From: Caenorhabditis remanei
Taxonomy: Eukaryota; Nematoda; Chromadorea; Rhabditida; Rhabditidae
DNA: 64,000 nt
Reading direction: 5' to 3'
NCBI RefSeq assembly: GCF_010183535.1
Contig: NC_071331.1
Span: 19,034,001 to 19,098,000 of the forward strand
Program-made: the position numbers and the translations under genes
Notes under the pieces: generated by a model
What the model was told of the DNA's origin: nothing
Seen by the model: the letters and a program-made list of their open reading frames with translations, nothing else
Database searches by the model: none
Shown here: positions 49,735 through 59,900 of the stretch, piece by piece
Layout of the letters: each line of letters opens with the position of its first letter
How positions within the stretch are numbered: the stretch's first letter is position 1

Positions 49735-51733
49735 CCAGTCGGTTAACGCAGCCTAACGGCTGCTCAACCTCCTTCTCTACACCACCCTTCTGGGTGTTAC
49801 AGCGCCTGCGGCGCTTCTTAAATGGTTCAATTTATCGAGGTCTCAGAATTTTCTCCTTCTCCTGGATCGTATTAATTTTTTTCACTTGTCGGTAGTTTTT
49901 GTTAGCTAAACAGCCCGTTCCGGTAGAGAGCAATTAAAACATCTCTGCTTTTCTGATACGATTTCGACAAATTTACTCGGTGACTTTTCTATCCTGAGGA
50001 AAAATGGATTTCAATATGAGCAGTTTTCAATTCACTAATCGAAACTGTATTCATTTTTTCTCCTTTATCTAACACTATTTCAAAAGAACAGGAACTTTTA
50101 ACTCTCCTTTCTCCCTCCTCAAGAGGCGAGTCATCTTTCAAATATTAATGTCAAACTTCGGCGACAATGCTGTCTCCCTTCTCTGAATATGGCAGCCTGA
50201 GACCATGTTTTAACAAATCCTCATCCTAGAAATTATTACCTTTTGAAGGTAACTGATCAACGACAAAGTTACTTATTCACAAATCACCACCACTCTTTGA
50301 GTAGTGTTTTTTCATTCAATTTATTTCTATTAAACTTCTGACTGTTGCAACTTCTTCAATGATGGAGACGTCCGAAGTCTCAGAATGAATGGTACTAAAC
50401 ACAGCAAATGACTTTTTTGGCTTCAGACTGAGAAAGCCTTACCAACTCTTTTACTGAAGCTTAGAAATTTGGAAATTGTCCTATTCACATCTTTAAAAAA
50501 TTAACCTAAAGTACTACTTTTAAGTTTTTGACTGATCGGCAGCGATGCCGCCTCCCTCCCCAAAATTTTTCAAGATTGTTTCTCATATACACGGAAATCT
50601 TCTCTTCAGTCTGGTTTGATCTGAACTGTTCTGCTTTCTGATATTTTTTTTTCTCTGAAAGACTTCAAAGCTATTCTACATATTTCTAAGTGTGAAAGTT
50701 AGACAGCCAGTAAAAATTGAGTACAGTCATGGCCATAAATCGAACAACTTTGACCGTTTCTCAGTTAAAAATGTCCAACTTTGAAAGGGTGTCAAGAAAA
50801 GAGACTCTATTCCAGTTTAGATGTCTTTTGAAAACTCGAACGTCCCTTAAAACACTTAAACGTCCTTTAAAACACTTAAACGTTCTTTGGGGTCCCAAAA
50901 ATGCTCAGAAATGTTTAGACGTCCCAAAACCGTTTAGATGTCCCTTAAAATCCCAAAATTGTATTTAACCAATTAGTCGTTCAAAAAATATTTGGACGTC
51001 GCTTAAACTTTCAAAACCAAGAGCTTGCTGTGGCACCTGGAAGTAGTGATTGCCTAAAAACAAAAACGTCCTTGAATCTTGACATGATAATGGCTCAGCA
51101 CCCGGGAAGTAGTGGATTCCTTAACACAGAGACATCAACCATCTAGCTTAAAGTTATGGAAAAAAGTGCAAGCAAGCATCAGTGTGTCTATGTTTTAAGG
51201 AAACCACGTCTAAACATTTCATGGAACTTTTAAACGTTTTTGGGACGTCTAAATGTTTTTTGGGACGTTTGAACACTTGAAAGGACGTCTTAACTTTTGG
51301 AAAAAATTTAGGACATGACAGGGCGTTTAAGTGTTTTAAGGGACGTCTTAGTGTTTCATGGAACGTTCGAGTTTTTAAAGGATATCTAACCTTGAATAGA
51401 GCCAAAAAAATTGTTTTAAACCCACGCATTTTTCCTGACAATTTAAAGAAATGAATTTATTCGAAGAATGAAATGTTTCCATAACTATTTTTCCCGTGAA
51501 CTCCTATTTACCTATTTCGAAAATTAAAGGCAATGAAAGGCTTGAAAACCACATTTTTTCACGTAGTGACCTGGTTTCGAACTATTCTAACTAAAAAAAA
51601 ATGACGGGCATCATCCGGGGAAAATTTCCAAGCGATCTGTGTAAGTTTCATTAAAAACGGTTCAGTACAGAGGGCGCTAGAGTCGGCGACAGACGGACAG
51701 ACAAACGGATCTGCTGAATATTATTAGTAAAGA
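49735..51733 (-). mobile_element. Non-autonomous Helitron, 1999 bp
   Basis: On the minus strand it begins TCTTTACTAATAATATTC after an A, and ends with hairpin GCAGCC-GTTA-GGCTGC, GTTAACCGA and CTGG before a T. These are the Helitron rules (A|TC..CTRR|T). Deleting it restores the sequence of copy A at 29420 (CTTTATAAATT). A CAGACGGACAGACAAACGG stretch lies near the 5' end. No Rep/helicase. The insertion postdates the duplication. Confidence 0.85.
50800..51420. repeat. Foldback of about 20-bp repeats inside the Helitron
   Basis: The left arm (about 50803-50960) repeats ACGTCCCTTAAAACACTTAA-like units. The right arm (about 51190-51400) carries their complements (TTTAAGTGTTTTAAGGGACG). A transcript across it would form a long imperfect hairpin. 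Confidence 0.75.
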
Positions 51734-51779
51734 TTCTTGATATTTTTTTTAGTCTAGTGCTCAATTACTACCCTGACTA

Positions 51780-52717
51780 CTCAGGCAACTGAATATCAAT
51801 CTAATTAGACGCGGCATCAGTTAGATTAGCTTGAATGTTGGCATGATTAGATTAATGCCGCGTCTAATTAGATTGATGAGCAATCTTGTAAGATTAATGC
51901 GCCGTCTCATTAGATTGATGTGAAATCTTGTGTAACTAGTCATAACATTTGAAAATTCTTTAGGTAAAAAGAAATAGTAAATTTATTCAAATTAAAAACA
52001 AGAGTTTTTACAATCGAAATGTACAAAAAATATAGAAAATTATACAGAAAATAAAAATTAGAAATTAGTCGAAAATCCATTGCAATGGAAGTGGAAAAAG
52101 TCATAGTTGTTCTCTGCCCCCGCTGCTGTCCATTGTCGTCCGGACGTCCACTCAGCGAATTTTGCTGTAAAATGAACGAAATTACCAAAAAGCGGTTTGA
52201 TTTCTGAACTCACAAAGAAACACTTTTTACGAAGCTTGTGTAGAGAGCGCTGATGTAGAAGAGGTAGACGATTATACCTGAGCAATGAACTATTATTCAC
52301 GGTTAATTGTAAGAGAAACAATTTGCTTACCTAAGAATTTATTCGTGATTTCATCACAATGTTGACTTTTCTTCCAAACCAAATGGAAGTTGCGGAAGAG
52401 TGAAGACTGCAGTTGAAGACTTGAAGAGCCATACCGAAAAATAAAATTTTTATTAATTGAAAATCGTGAAAAAGATGATAAAACCGCAAACGAAATTAAT
52501 TCGCAGCGATTTCACAGACTTTCGAGACATAAATAAAGAATTAAAACTTGGAAAAAAACATTAAAATAAAAATTGAAAGAAATTTTGCGCGTTTTGTACT
52601 GACTTATTCTTGGATCCTGGCGCGATCGAAGTTTGCGCAAGCAAAATCCACTAATCTAATTAGATTGTGATTAGATTGATGCGGTTGTAGGATTAGACTA
52701 ATATTGAGTTGCCTGAG
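51780..52717. mobile_element. TA-flanked DNA transposon remnant, 938 bp
   Basis: Terminal repeats CTCAGGCAACT and AGTTGCCTGAG are flanked by TA at 51778-51779 and 52718-52719. Copy A has the empty TA site in CTAACTAGAAATTG. Subterminal DNA repeats TCTAATTAGA many times. A TA target fits Tc1/mariner. No transposase frame is recognisable. Confidence 0.8.
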
Positions 52718-53387
52718 TAGAAATTGATTGAAATTTTTACTGTTCCATGGAAAACTGTTATGTGTCTCTTGATTGGGAAATTAGTTTGTTCGTTTTATTT
52801 TTGCGTGAACAAATTACTGTTTTCTGTTGTTTCATAAAATCTAATTAGTTATGAAGCAGACAGCAAGTACTCCTTCATTTCACACGCCGTATCATAGACC
52901 CTTACAAGAAATTTCGCTTAGACCACGAATCTCCGCGATTTCATATAATTTTCTGATGTGATTACTGAGAAACAGTAAAGTTATTTGTAAAATGAAGCCT
53001 GATAGTTTATCAGTTTATTGAAAATACAAAAAAATTTACTGTTTTTTTAGAAGCAGTATTAATACTGGAAAGAGTTGTTGTGTCAGTGTATATTTCATTT
53101 CAGAAAAAAAATAATGCGCATGACATCTGAGATATTTATTAGTTGTCTTTGTGTTCTATCAATGAAACTGTAAATTTTTCAGCGTCGAAAAAGGTTTTAA
53201 ACAGTCCGCAGTGTTAACTGAAATATGTTTTTTTTTTCTGCGTTCGTTTATGAGTAAATAACTATCACTGTAATTTCATATTTTTGTGAAATTATTGAAA
53301 CAGGAAGCTATTATTTTCTTATGCAACTATTTCAGATATTTTCAATAAATGCAATAAAATTCATTCAATTCCTTTCTCAAAAATCAA

Positions 53388-53639
53388 TCAATAAAACACA
53401 GTTTCAATTGTCCACGGAAGCTTCGAAATGCTGATTTTCTCGGGAAGGACGGACGGCTCTTCTGACTTTTCAGACTTCTCACGAGACGCAGACGGAGAAC
53501 GAGACAATGATGGTTTCAGCTGAAAATGTGTGGACATCTGGATGTGCGGACAGATTGATGGACTTACTTTGATTTCTTCTCTGAATTTGTTAATGAATTC
53601 ATCAATGAAAGTGTCGGTGAGCTCACTCAAAGTTGTCAT
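53388..53639 (-). CDS. Small acidic/Ser-rich protein, 83 codons (copy B)
   Basis: Counterpart of 30126-30377, with the same start, length and end. The putative 48-nt intron is 53567-53520, with donor GTAAGT here and GTGAGT in copy A, and acceptor TTTTCAG in both. Spliced product 67 residues, unspliced 83. Only one residue differs from copy A (Leu for Ile in the P-E-K region). Keeping both copies intact while neighbouring genes have each lost one suggests selection for both, or for dosage. No known domain. Confidence 0.7.
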   Translation of the reverse strand: MTTLSELTDTFIDEFINKFREEIKVSPSICPHIQMSTHFQLKPSLSRSPSASREKSEKSEEPSVLPEKISISKLPWTIETVFY

Positions 53640-54049
53640 GATTGGAAATGAAGATTATTGAAGAAATGGAAATGGAAGTTTTCAAAAAAACTGGTGATAT
53701 GGGAGAGGCTACGTTGAAATTGTGAATAATCGGAAAAGTTGGAAAAAATTAAACGTAAAAACGAAATGGTCCAATCTTTGTGAAAAGAGGAATCTCGAAC
53801 AGAAATCGCATCGGATCATAGACAAACTGAATAATTCAATTATTCAAATTGAAACAGCTAAAAATCTGATTTGAGGTTTTATCTAAACTACTAATTGAAT
53901 CCGCTTCTCTGAGAATAAGGAGTTCAAAATATTCCACTTTTTCATAGAAAACACCAAAGTTATCGGATTAAAGACAAACTGAACATTTCAATTATTCAAA
54001 TTGAAACAGTAAATAATTTACTTTTTCTAGAGGAATCACTTTTTTCAAT

Positions 54050-54420
54050 TTTTTAGGTATAGTGCAGATCAAAGTGGAATACTGATGACATTAGCCCCGG
54101 CTTTTCTTCAGCCAGACACCAATTTTCTACTATTTTTTTCGAATTTCAAGACTTTTTCAAAAAAAATTTCGAATCTTAGCGAAATAATTAACTAATTATT
54201 TTGACTTCCGACTACCGAATAAGAAATTTTTACTTCTCAACTTCGCTGCCAACGACCATGTCATCGGATCAAAAAAAACTGAATATTTCAATTGTTCACA
54301 ATGAAACAGTGAATATTTCACGTTATTCTAGCGGATTCACTGTTTCAACTTATCAGGTTTTGTGCAGAGCAGAGTGGAATACTGATGACATTATCTCCAG
54401 AACTGAGTTTTATTTTGTTC
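54050..54420. repeat. Diverged tandem duplication of about 320 bp
   Basis: GTGGAATACTGATGACATTA occurs at about 54073 and 54372, each preceded by TGTGCAGA or TAGTGCAGATC. The first copy is followed by unrelated AT-rich DNA containing GACTTCCGACTACCG, a scrap like the ACTTCCG element in copy A. Confidence 0.5.
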
Positions 54421-55146
54421 CAGAAAATCATTAATTACGCATACTAGGCTATTTCCAATGCCTTCAAATCTGAAATGAATTGTTAACACTCCAAACTGAA
54501 ACAGTGAAAATTTAGAACTCGAGTCTTCTAAAAAACGAGTTTTCAGTTTTTACTCTGAAATTCAATTTGATTTCAATGGTACATCTGAAATATATATTTG
54601 ATACAGCAGACTTCAAGGTCTTGTTTTAAAACATTTTCAGTTTTCAGATCAGAGTGAGTCATCTAGAATTCTGATTTGGGCAAAAATACAATCTGATGAA
54701 ACCCAAGGCTCTTGAGTCAATTTTCAGAAGGTGTGTTTACTGTTACAAGCCAACCTTTTGTCTATCTTCTTGTTTTTTTGGTATTGGATTTCTAATGGGC
54801 CTATTCACAAAGTAGCAAAAAATGTATTAAAATAGTTTTCTGCTTTTTTACTACCTTGTGAATATTTCCATCAGAATTTAAAGACAATTTTGAAACCGTA
54901 AAATGCATTTTCTGTTTCATCAAATGTCACAGTTTGTTTCAGATCTGTCTGATCCTATCCAAATCTCCTCGAAAAATATGAAAATTTGTTTTATCCCGAA
55001 AGCTTGCCGATTGGACTTGAAGAAAATGGTCTCGCAGCCGAAATTGTTTTAATACGGTCAGCAGTTATTCATTTTTAGAGATTCACTAAAAAAAGTATAT
55101 TCTAGACCCACATTCATATAAACTCACTTTTTGATCTACCAACCTA

Positions 55147-55196
55147 TTTGACCTACCACTTCCAAAATCGCTTTTCAACGTTTCGGGTACGTCAAA
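55147..55196. promoter_or_regulatory. Everted TGACCT/AGGTCA-type repeat (copy B)
   Basis: TTTGACCTACC at 55147-55157 and GGTACGTCAAA at 55186-55196. Compared with copy A one G is C in the right arm, so the second half-site is damaged at the only copy whose gene still works. About 160 bp upstream of the ATG. Confidence 0.35.
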
Positions 55197-55354
55197 TTGA
55201 TTCGAAGACACCAGAAGGAATCATTCACTCTCATTTTCATTTTGTTTTGCTATTCGCTTTTAATTTTTCTTTTAATTTTCGCATTTGATTTTTTTCTCTT
55301 GTGAATAAATTAAATTAATTCCTCCACAATTCCTTCTCTAATTTCAGATCACCA

Positions 55355-56105
55355 ATGGGAGTAACGGGACTTTGCCCATCGAGCAAAGTATCATCAGATG
55401 ACGGACCGGCAGACGACGTTCCGCCGACAAATCAACCGAATCAACAAGGAAATGCTCCCGGACCGTCTGCTGTTGTACCCGTGGCTCCTGCTCCAGTTGA
55501 GGAGGCTCAAGAGCCAGTCGAAGAGGTCGCTGCACCAGTTGAGGAGGTTCCAGTCGAGGAAGTCCACGAACCAGTCGACCAAGACGCTGCTCAACCCGTC
55601 GAAGAGCATGTTCCAGAGGACCCTGTCCCTCGTCAACCACCCGTCGCTCCGGTACAACGCGTCGTTCGCGAAGCTCAATATTTCCATGCTCTGTTCCCTG
55701 TAGGCCATCCACCTCATCGAGTCGATTACGTCCAAGCGGCATTTGAAATGGTTCATCCACAAGGAAATCCAAACTACGTTGCACAATATAGAGTTCCAAT
55801 CGATAACTCTCATGGTGAGAAATCAGCCCTTTCACAACTGCGCTCCATCGTAAACGAGAGAGTATCGGAGAGAGAGACGCAGAGTTTTTTTCTGGCGCCA
55901 ACAATTATTTTCATAGTTTTTGATCTAATTTGTTCGTTTTTCATAAAAATTTACGAAAAAACGAAAATAGGTTAAAAACTCTGCGTCTCTCGCCGATACT
56001 CTCTCGTTTGCGATGGAGCGCAGTTGTAATAAATATGCTCTTCTAATAACACAATTTCTTCTTATTCCAGACGAAGATCCACCTCAGGAAGGCGATCGTC
56101 ACTGA
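55355..56105 (+). CDS. Pro/Val/Glu-repeat protein, nematode-type orphan (copy B, intact)
   Basis: Two exons, 55355-55814 and 56071-56105, joined in phase 1, give 164 residues. CTAATTTCAG ends seven bases before the ATG, a likely spliced-leader acceptor, and AATAAA lies at 56239. Residues 1-35 are Pro/Asn/Gln-rich. About 40-95 repeat PVEE/VEEV units (EEAQEPVEE, VPVEEVHEP). From about 100 to the end the sequence is more ordinary (REAQYFHALFPVGH, QGNPNYVAQYRVP) and finishes in an acidic DEDPPQEGDRH tail supplied by exon 2. There is no signal peptide or membrane segment, so it is probably intracellular. No family recognised. The intron holds a palindromic MITE. Copy A has lost the main exon. Confidence 0.85.
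55832..56029. mobile_element. Palindromic MITE in the intron
   Basis: CACAACTGCGCTCCATCG and CGATGGAGCGCAGTTGT form the ends. Inner arms carry GAGAGAGACGCAGAG and CTCTGCGTCTCTC. Termini are shared with the GCGCTCCACCG family but the centre differs. It starts only about 18 bases after the splice donor. Confidence 0.75.
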
Positions 56106-56315
56106 GCACTCACTCCCGAAGGATACTGTAATAACTATTCCATGTATTTCATTTTCGATCTGTTTATTTAACTGTTTCGGACTATATTTTGACCTACTTA
56201 TCTATTGTAAATTTAATTTTATGGTGGTTTTTTGAAACAATAAAATTGGGAATAGGCGACAGAAATTCTACTTTGAAGTCATTTTCAACCAATCTGATAA
56301 AGACAAAAAGAAATT

Positions 56316-56392
56316 GGGCAGCGGAGGGAATCGAACCAGGGATGCTTTGGGTGTGAGGCAAAAGTGTAACCATTGAGCCATGTCTACACACA
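56316..56392 (-). ncRNA. tRNA-like sequence
   Basis: On the minus strand TGGCTCAATGGTTA (A box, about 56381-56368) is followed at tRNA spacing by GGTTCGATTCC (B box, about 56337-56327). The acceptor stem does not pair, so it is a pseudogene or SINE head. Copy A is cut exactly at its edge: homology between the duplicated halves ends at GGGCAGCG. Confidence 0.55.
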
Positions 56393-56929
56393 AATGGAAT
56401 GGTGCGTGGGGCATTGAAGAAACTGTCGGAACTCCCTGAAGACATGCGGTCTAAATCTTATGGGAAAAAGATGTGATGCGTCGTATACTCTTGAGTTACG
56501 ATCCACTGGAAATTTATTAAATAAACCGACATTTAAAATAGGAATAAATGGAATTAGGGATTCCAGCAAATAAAATAAGAAATGAAAGATTCTTTTGTGA
56601 TTTTGGTTGAGAGTTGGGGCAAAAGGTGGAACAGTTTTGTGATGTGTTTTGTGTGAATTTTGTGATTTTTGGAACAGGAAAATTGTGGGATTAGAGAGTT
56701 AAATAATCGCATAAAAAGCAAAAGAAAATGAGCAAATCAAATGGAAATTTCAATCATTAGGGGGACGCCTGGCGTCTACGAGTTACATCGATTTTCAGAG
56801 AAAACATCTGAAAATTTTGAAAGAGGGAAGGGAAGGAACAACAAATACCTAATATTTCTATATGAGGGAAAACAGGATTAAGAAAAAGCAACGGGAATTA
56901 TTGAAAAAAAAGAGTTTAAAAATCTAGAA
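56393..56929. other. 3' flank of the SAM-domain gene
   Basis: AT-rich DNA without a supported gene. The minus-strand gene ends at 56930. No canonical AATAAA was found close downstream on that strand. Confidence 0.4.
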
Positions 56930-59900
56930 TCATGTATCAGTAGAAGCGGGATCAATTTGCATGACAGCTGGCGCCGACTCTCCGTCTTTCGGTGGAATTC
57001 TTCTTTTGCTTCCAGACATATGTCCACCACCGGCAGACGATGTTGACGGTTGACCGTCTTGATATCTTTCAGCACTCGACTCTTTTCTCTTATCCAATCC
57101 AGATGGGCCACCACCACCCGAATTGTCCGGTTTGTACTCTTTTGCCACTCGCTTTTTTCGGGCTTGAGCACGACGGGCACGTTGGTTTTGAGCACGCAGA
57201 TCCATTATTGATGACTGGAAACATGGAGAAAATGAATTGATTGATATGGTTTGGAATAGTGGATTAGATCAACATTTGTTTTGAGACATCAAATTCATTA
57301 GGAACGTGGAAAACTCTTCAAAAATATTTGAAACAGATTTTTGATTTTTTTTTTAAATTTTACATCAAAAAATCCGTTATCAGTTCGAAAAATGAAAACA
57401 AAAAACTCGAAAACGACCAGCGATGGCCGAACTTTGTTGGGTTTCTAGGCCACGGTAAGTTCTTCCCCGTCAAGCTGTCTATAATTCTTACAGTGTCCAT
57501 TGATATTGATAAAACTATGCATATCATTATAAATATCATATGAAACCAGTTTCCGTGGCCGAGAATCTCAAAAGAAAAAGTTCGGTCAGCACTGACCAAT
57601 TGTTTATTGTGTCGGATTGACTAGCGTCCCCCGCTTCCCGGCGGGCTCCGCTAGAAGGGGCTTCGCCCCTTGCGCAGTGCTCAGCAAGCTTTGAATTTTT
57701 GTTCTACGACCATTTTGAAGCAAGTTATAAGCATTTTTCTATTTTATGTGACCCAAGCAAACAGAATTTCATTAGCTTTCGATCATATTACGTGATATAA
57801 GAAGAGGGGCCGAATGGTAGTAAAATGAAGGTTCTACGACAATTTTGAGCCGAGTTAGAAAAAAACAAAAAATTAGACCAGCCAGAGAATCGAACCAAAA
57901 ACCCCCCGCGACGCACCACAACACTGCCACTGAGCCACACACTCGCTGGTGTGTAGCCACCCAGATGGCGTTTAAGTGGTGGGAAGAGGCACGCTTGCTT
58001 CGACTCGACCAGTTGTCTCCTTTCAAAAATGTTCTTCAAAGTTTGGGACTCTATAACTCGAGTCAAAATTTATATTTTTTAATTCTGTTTTTTTCTCCCC
58101 CTAGATAATTTTCCTGGCTAACACATATCATAAAACCATATTAACCGGACAGAAGACACTCGAGAGCTAAGCGATATAAGCGAAAAACACGTTTTCTCCA
58201 CAGCTCAGCTCCCACTGGACCGTTTTGGCTGAAACTTGATATTCCATTAGATAATTCCAATTTGACCAACATATCAAAAAATCAAAACAACTTTAGTACA
58301 AAAAATTTTCAGGACAGCAAAAATAGTCCGATGGAAGCCGACTTCAGCAAGGCGTTTTTTTCTGTTTTTCTTCAGACCACCGGCCGTACCGGGCGGGGGG
58401 TGTTTCAAATTAGGAATTTGACGTGAAAAAGTGATTTCTCGCCCAACATTACGTCTAGTTGCCAAGTTATATGAAAAAATATCGGGTAGAACTCGAGATA
58501 ATCGAGGCAAAGCAAAAAAACCGAAAAATCAAAAAACTGAAAATTTTCTCAAAATAAAAAGTTGCCTCCATTCTATCGATTATAACTCGTTTAGAAGTAT
58601 GGAATCTCAAAAAGGGGGTTCTTAATAAAAGATTGCCCCGAAAATTTGCTATCGATTAAAAAAATAAAATCAAAATTTCATCGAGAATCGGAAAAGTTAT
58701 TAATGGTGCAAAAGTGGGACAAAATCTTGACATTTTTTTGTCGCTTTTTTCGCCTATTTCTGAGCATAACTCTGCTCTTTTCCACTCCAGAAATATGGAA
58801 TTTGACAAAAAGCAAGAAAAAGTTATTAGCTAAGAAGCTAAAAAAAAATTATTGAAAAATATAAAGTTTGAACAAAGTTACACTGGCAAAACTGAAAAAC
58901 AAAATTATCTACACGCGCTTAAGCCCCGCCCACTTTTTTTCCCCCCGCCATACCTACTACCCATTGGGAAAGAAGGTGGTGGAAAATACGAGTTTTGGAC
59001 TTCGGAAATCCAAAAAAAAACGGTTTCAACATTTCTAATTTAGAAAAAATTGAGTGTCTTCAAATCGGTATGACTTGGTTCAACGGATTCTTGAATTCAC
59101 TGTTTCAACATTTTCTTATCCAATTTTTCAAATGTAATTAATTCTGATAAAATGACTTTTACTGCTTTTTCTCATTTTTCTATATTAGCACGGCACGCTT
59201 CTTACAACCACGCTCTACCGACACCGGGGAAAATTGTGTGCGAAATTGAGAGACTCAGAGAAAAAGAGACATTTTTCAACGGCATTTCGGTGGAGCGCAG
59301 TTGTAAGAACTGTGTCGAGCTGATAGCTAGTCCCTAACATCCCCAAATGACACTTTTCCCCTCCATCCCCTCCTCGCACCTGTAATCTCTTGACATGTCC
59401 AATTTTAGTGATTCCGATATCCATAATATCGGATCGTTCCAAATGCATCAACTCAGATCCTTGAATATCATTCTTTCGAAACGTTGATCCGTATTCTGAC
59501 ATTCCGATCGATGAGAGCCATGCACACACTTCGTCACTTGTCCAGTAGGGAACTGAAACAAATGAGTTGATATCGGAAACTATTACTGTTTCAAGAATTT
59601 CATTTAATAATGTTTCAAGTTTTTCGAGTCAGTTTTCCGCAATTAGCGCATTGAGACTTTGAATGTTAAATATTGGAAAAACTTCTCGATCTTATTTTTT
59701 GAAGTTTTGACATATTGATCTATTTTCAGAACACATTGATTTTCAGAATTTTCTCAGTTTCTGAAATTTTAAACTACCGTATGTCGGTCAATTTTCACTC
59801 AAATTCAAAATTGAAAACATTTTTGAAATCAGCGAAAAAAGACGGTTCGAATGAGTATAGTCGTGACATGTTTTCAAAAATGTGAAACTTTCCTAGAAGT

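Larger units (their letters stand above)
53296..54919. promoter_or_regulatory. 21U-RNA upstream motif cores, group 7 (copy B)
   Basis: Exact cores on the minus strand start at 53296, 53850, 54002, 54302 and 54497; on the plus strand at 54340 and 54912. They lie around the small minus-strand gene and upstream of the PVE-repeat gene. 53296, 53850, 54002 and 54912 correspond to 30034, 30590, 30757 and 31695. Confidence 0.75.

Noticed and set aside
51590..51733. Right end of the 2.0-kb insertion as an RTE-type LINE 3' end (ACAGACGGACAGACAAACGG)
   Set aside because: The insertion obeys Helitron rules at both ends and the empty site in copy A is restored exactly. The ACAGACGG phrase is therefore treated as Helitron 5' sequence.
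55344..55904. 186-codon minus-strand frame opposite the PVE-repeat gene
   Set aside because: Antisense shadow of a low-complexity exon. The plus strand has matched splice sites, start context and polyadenylation signal.
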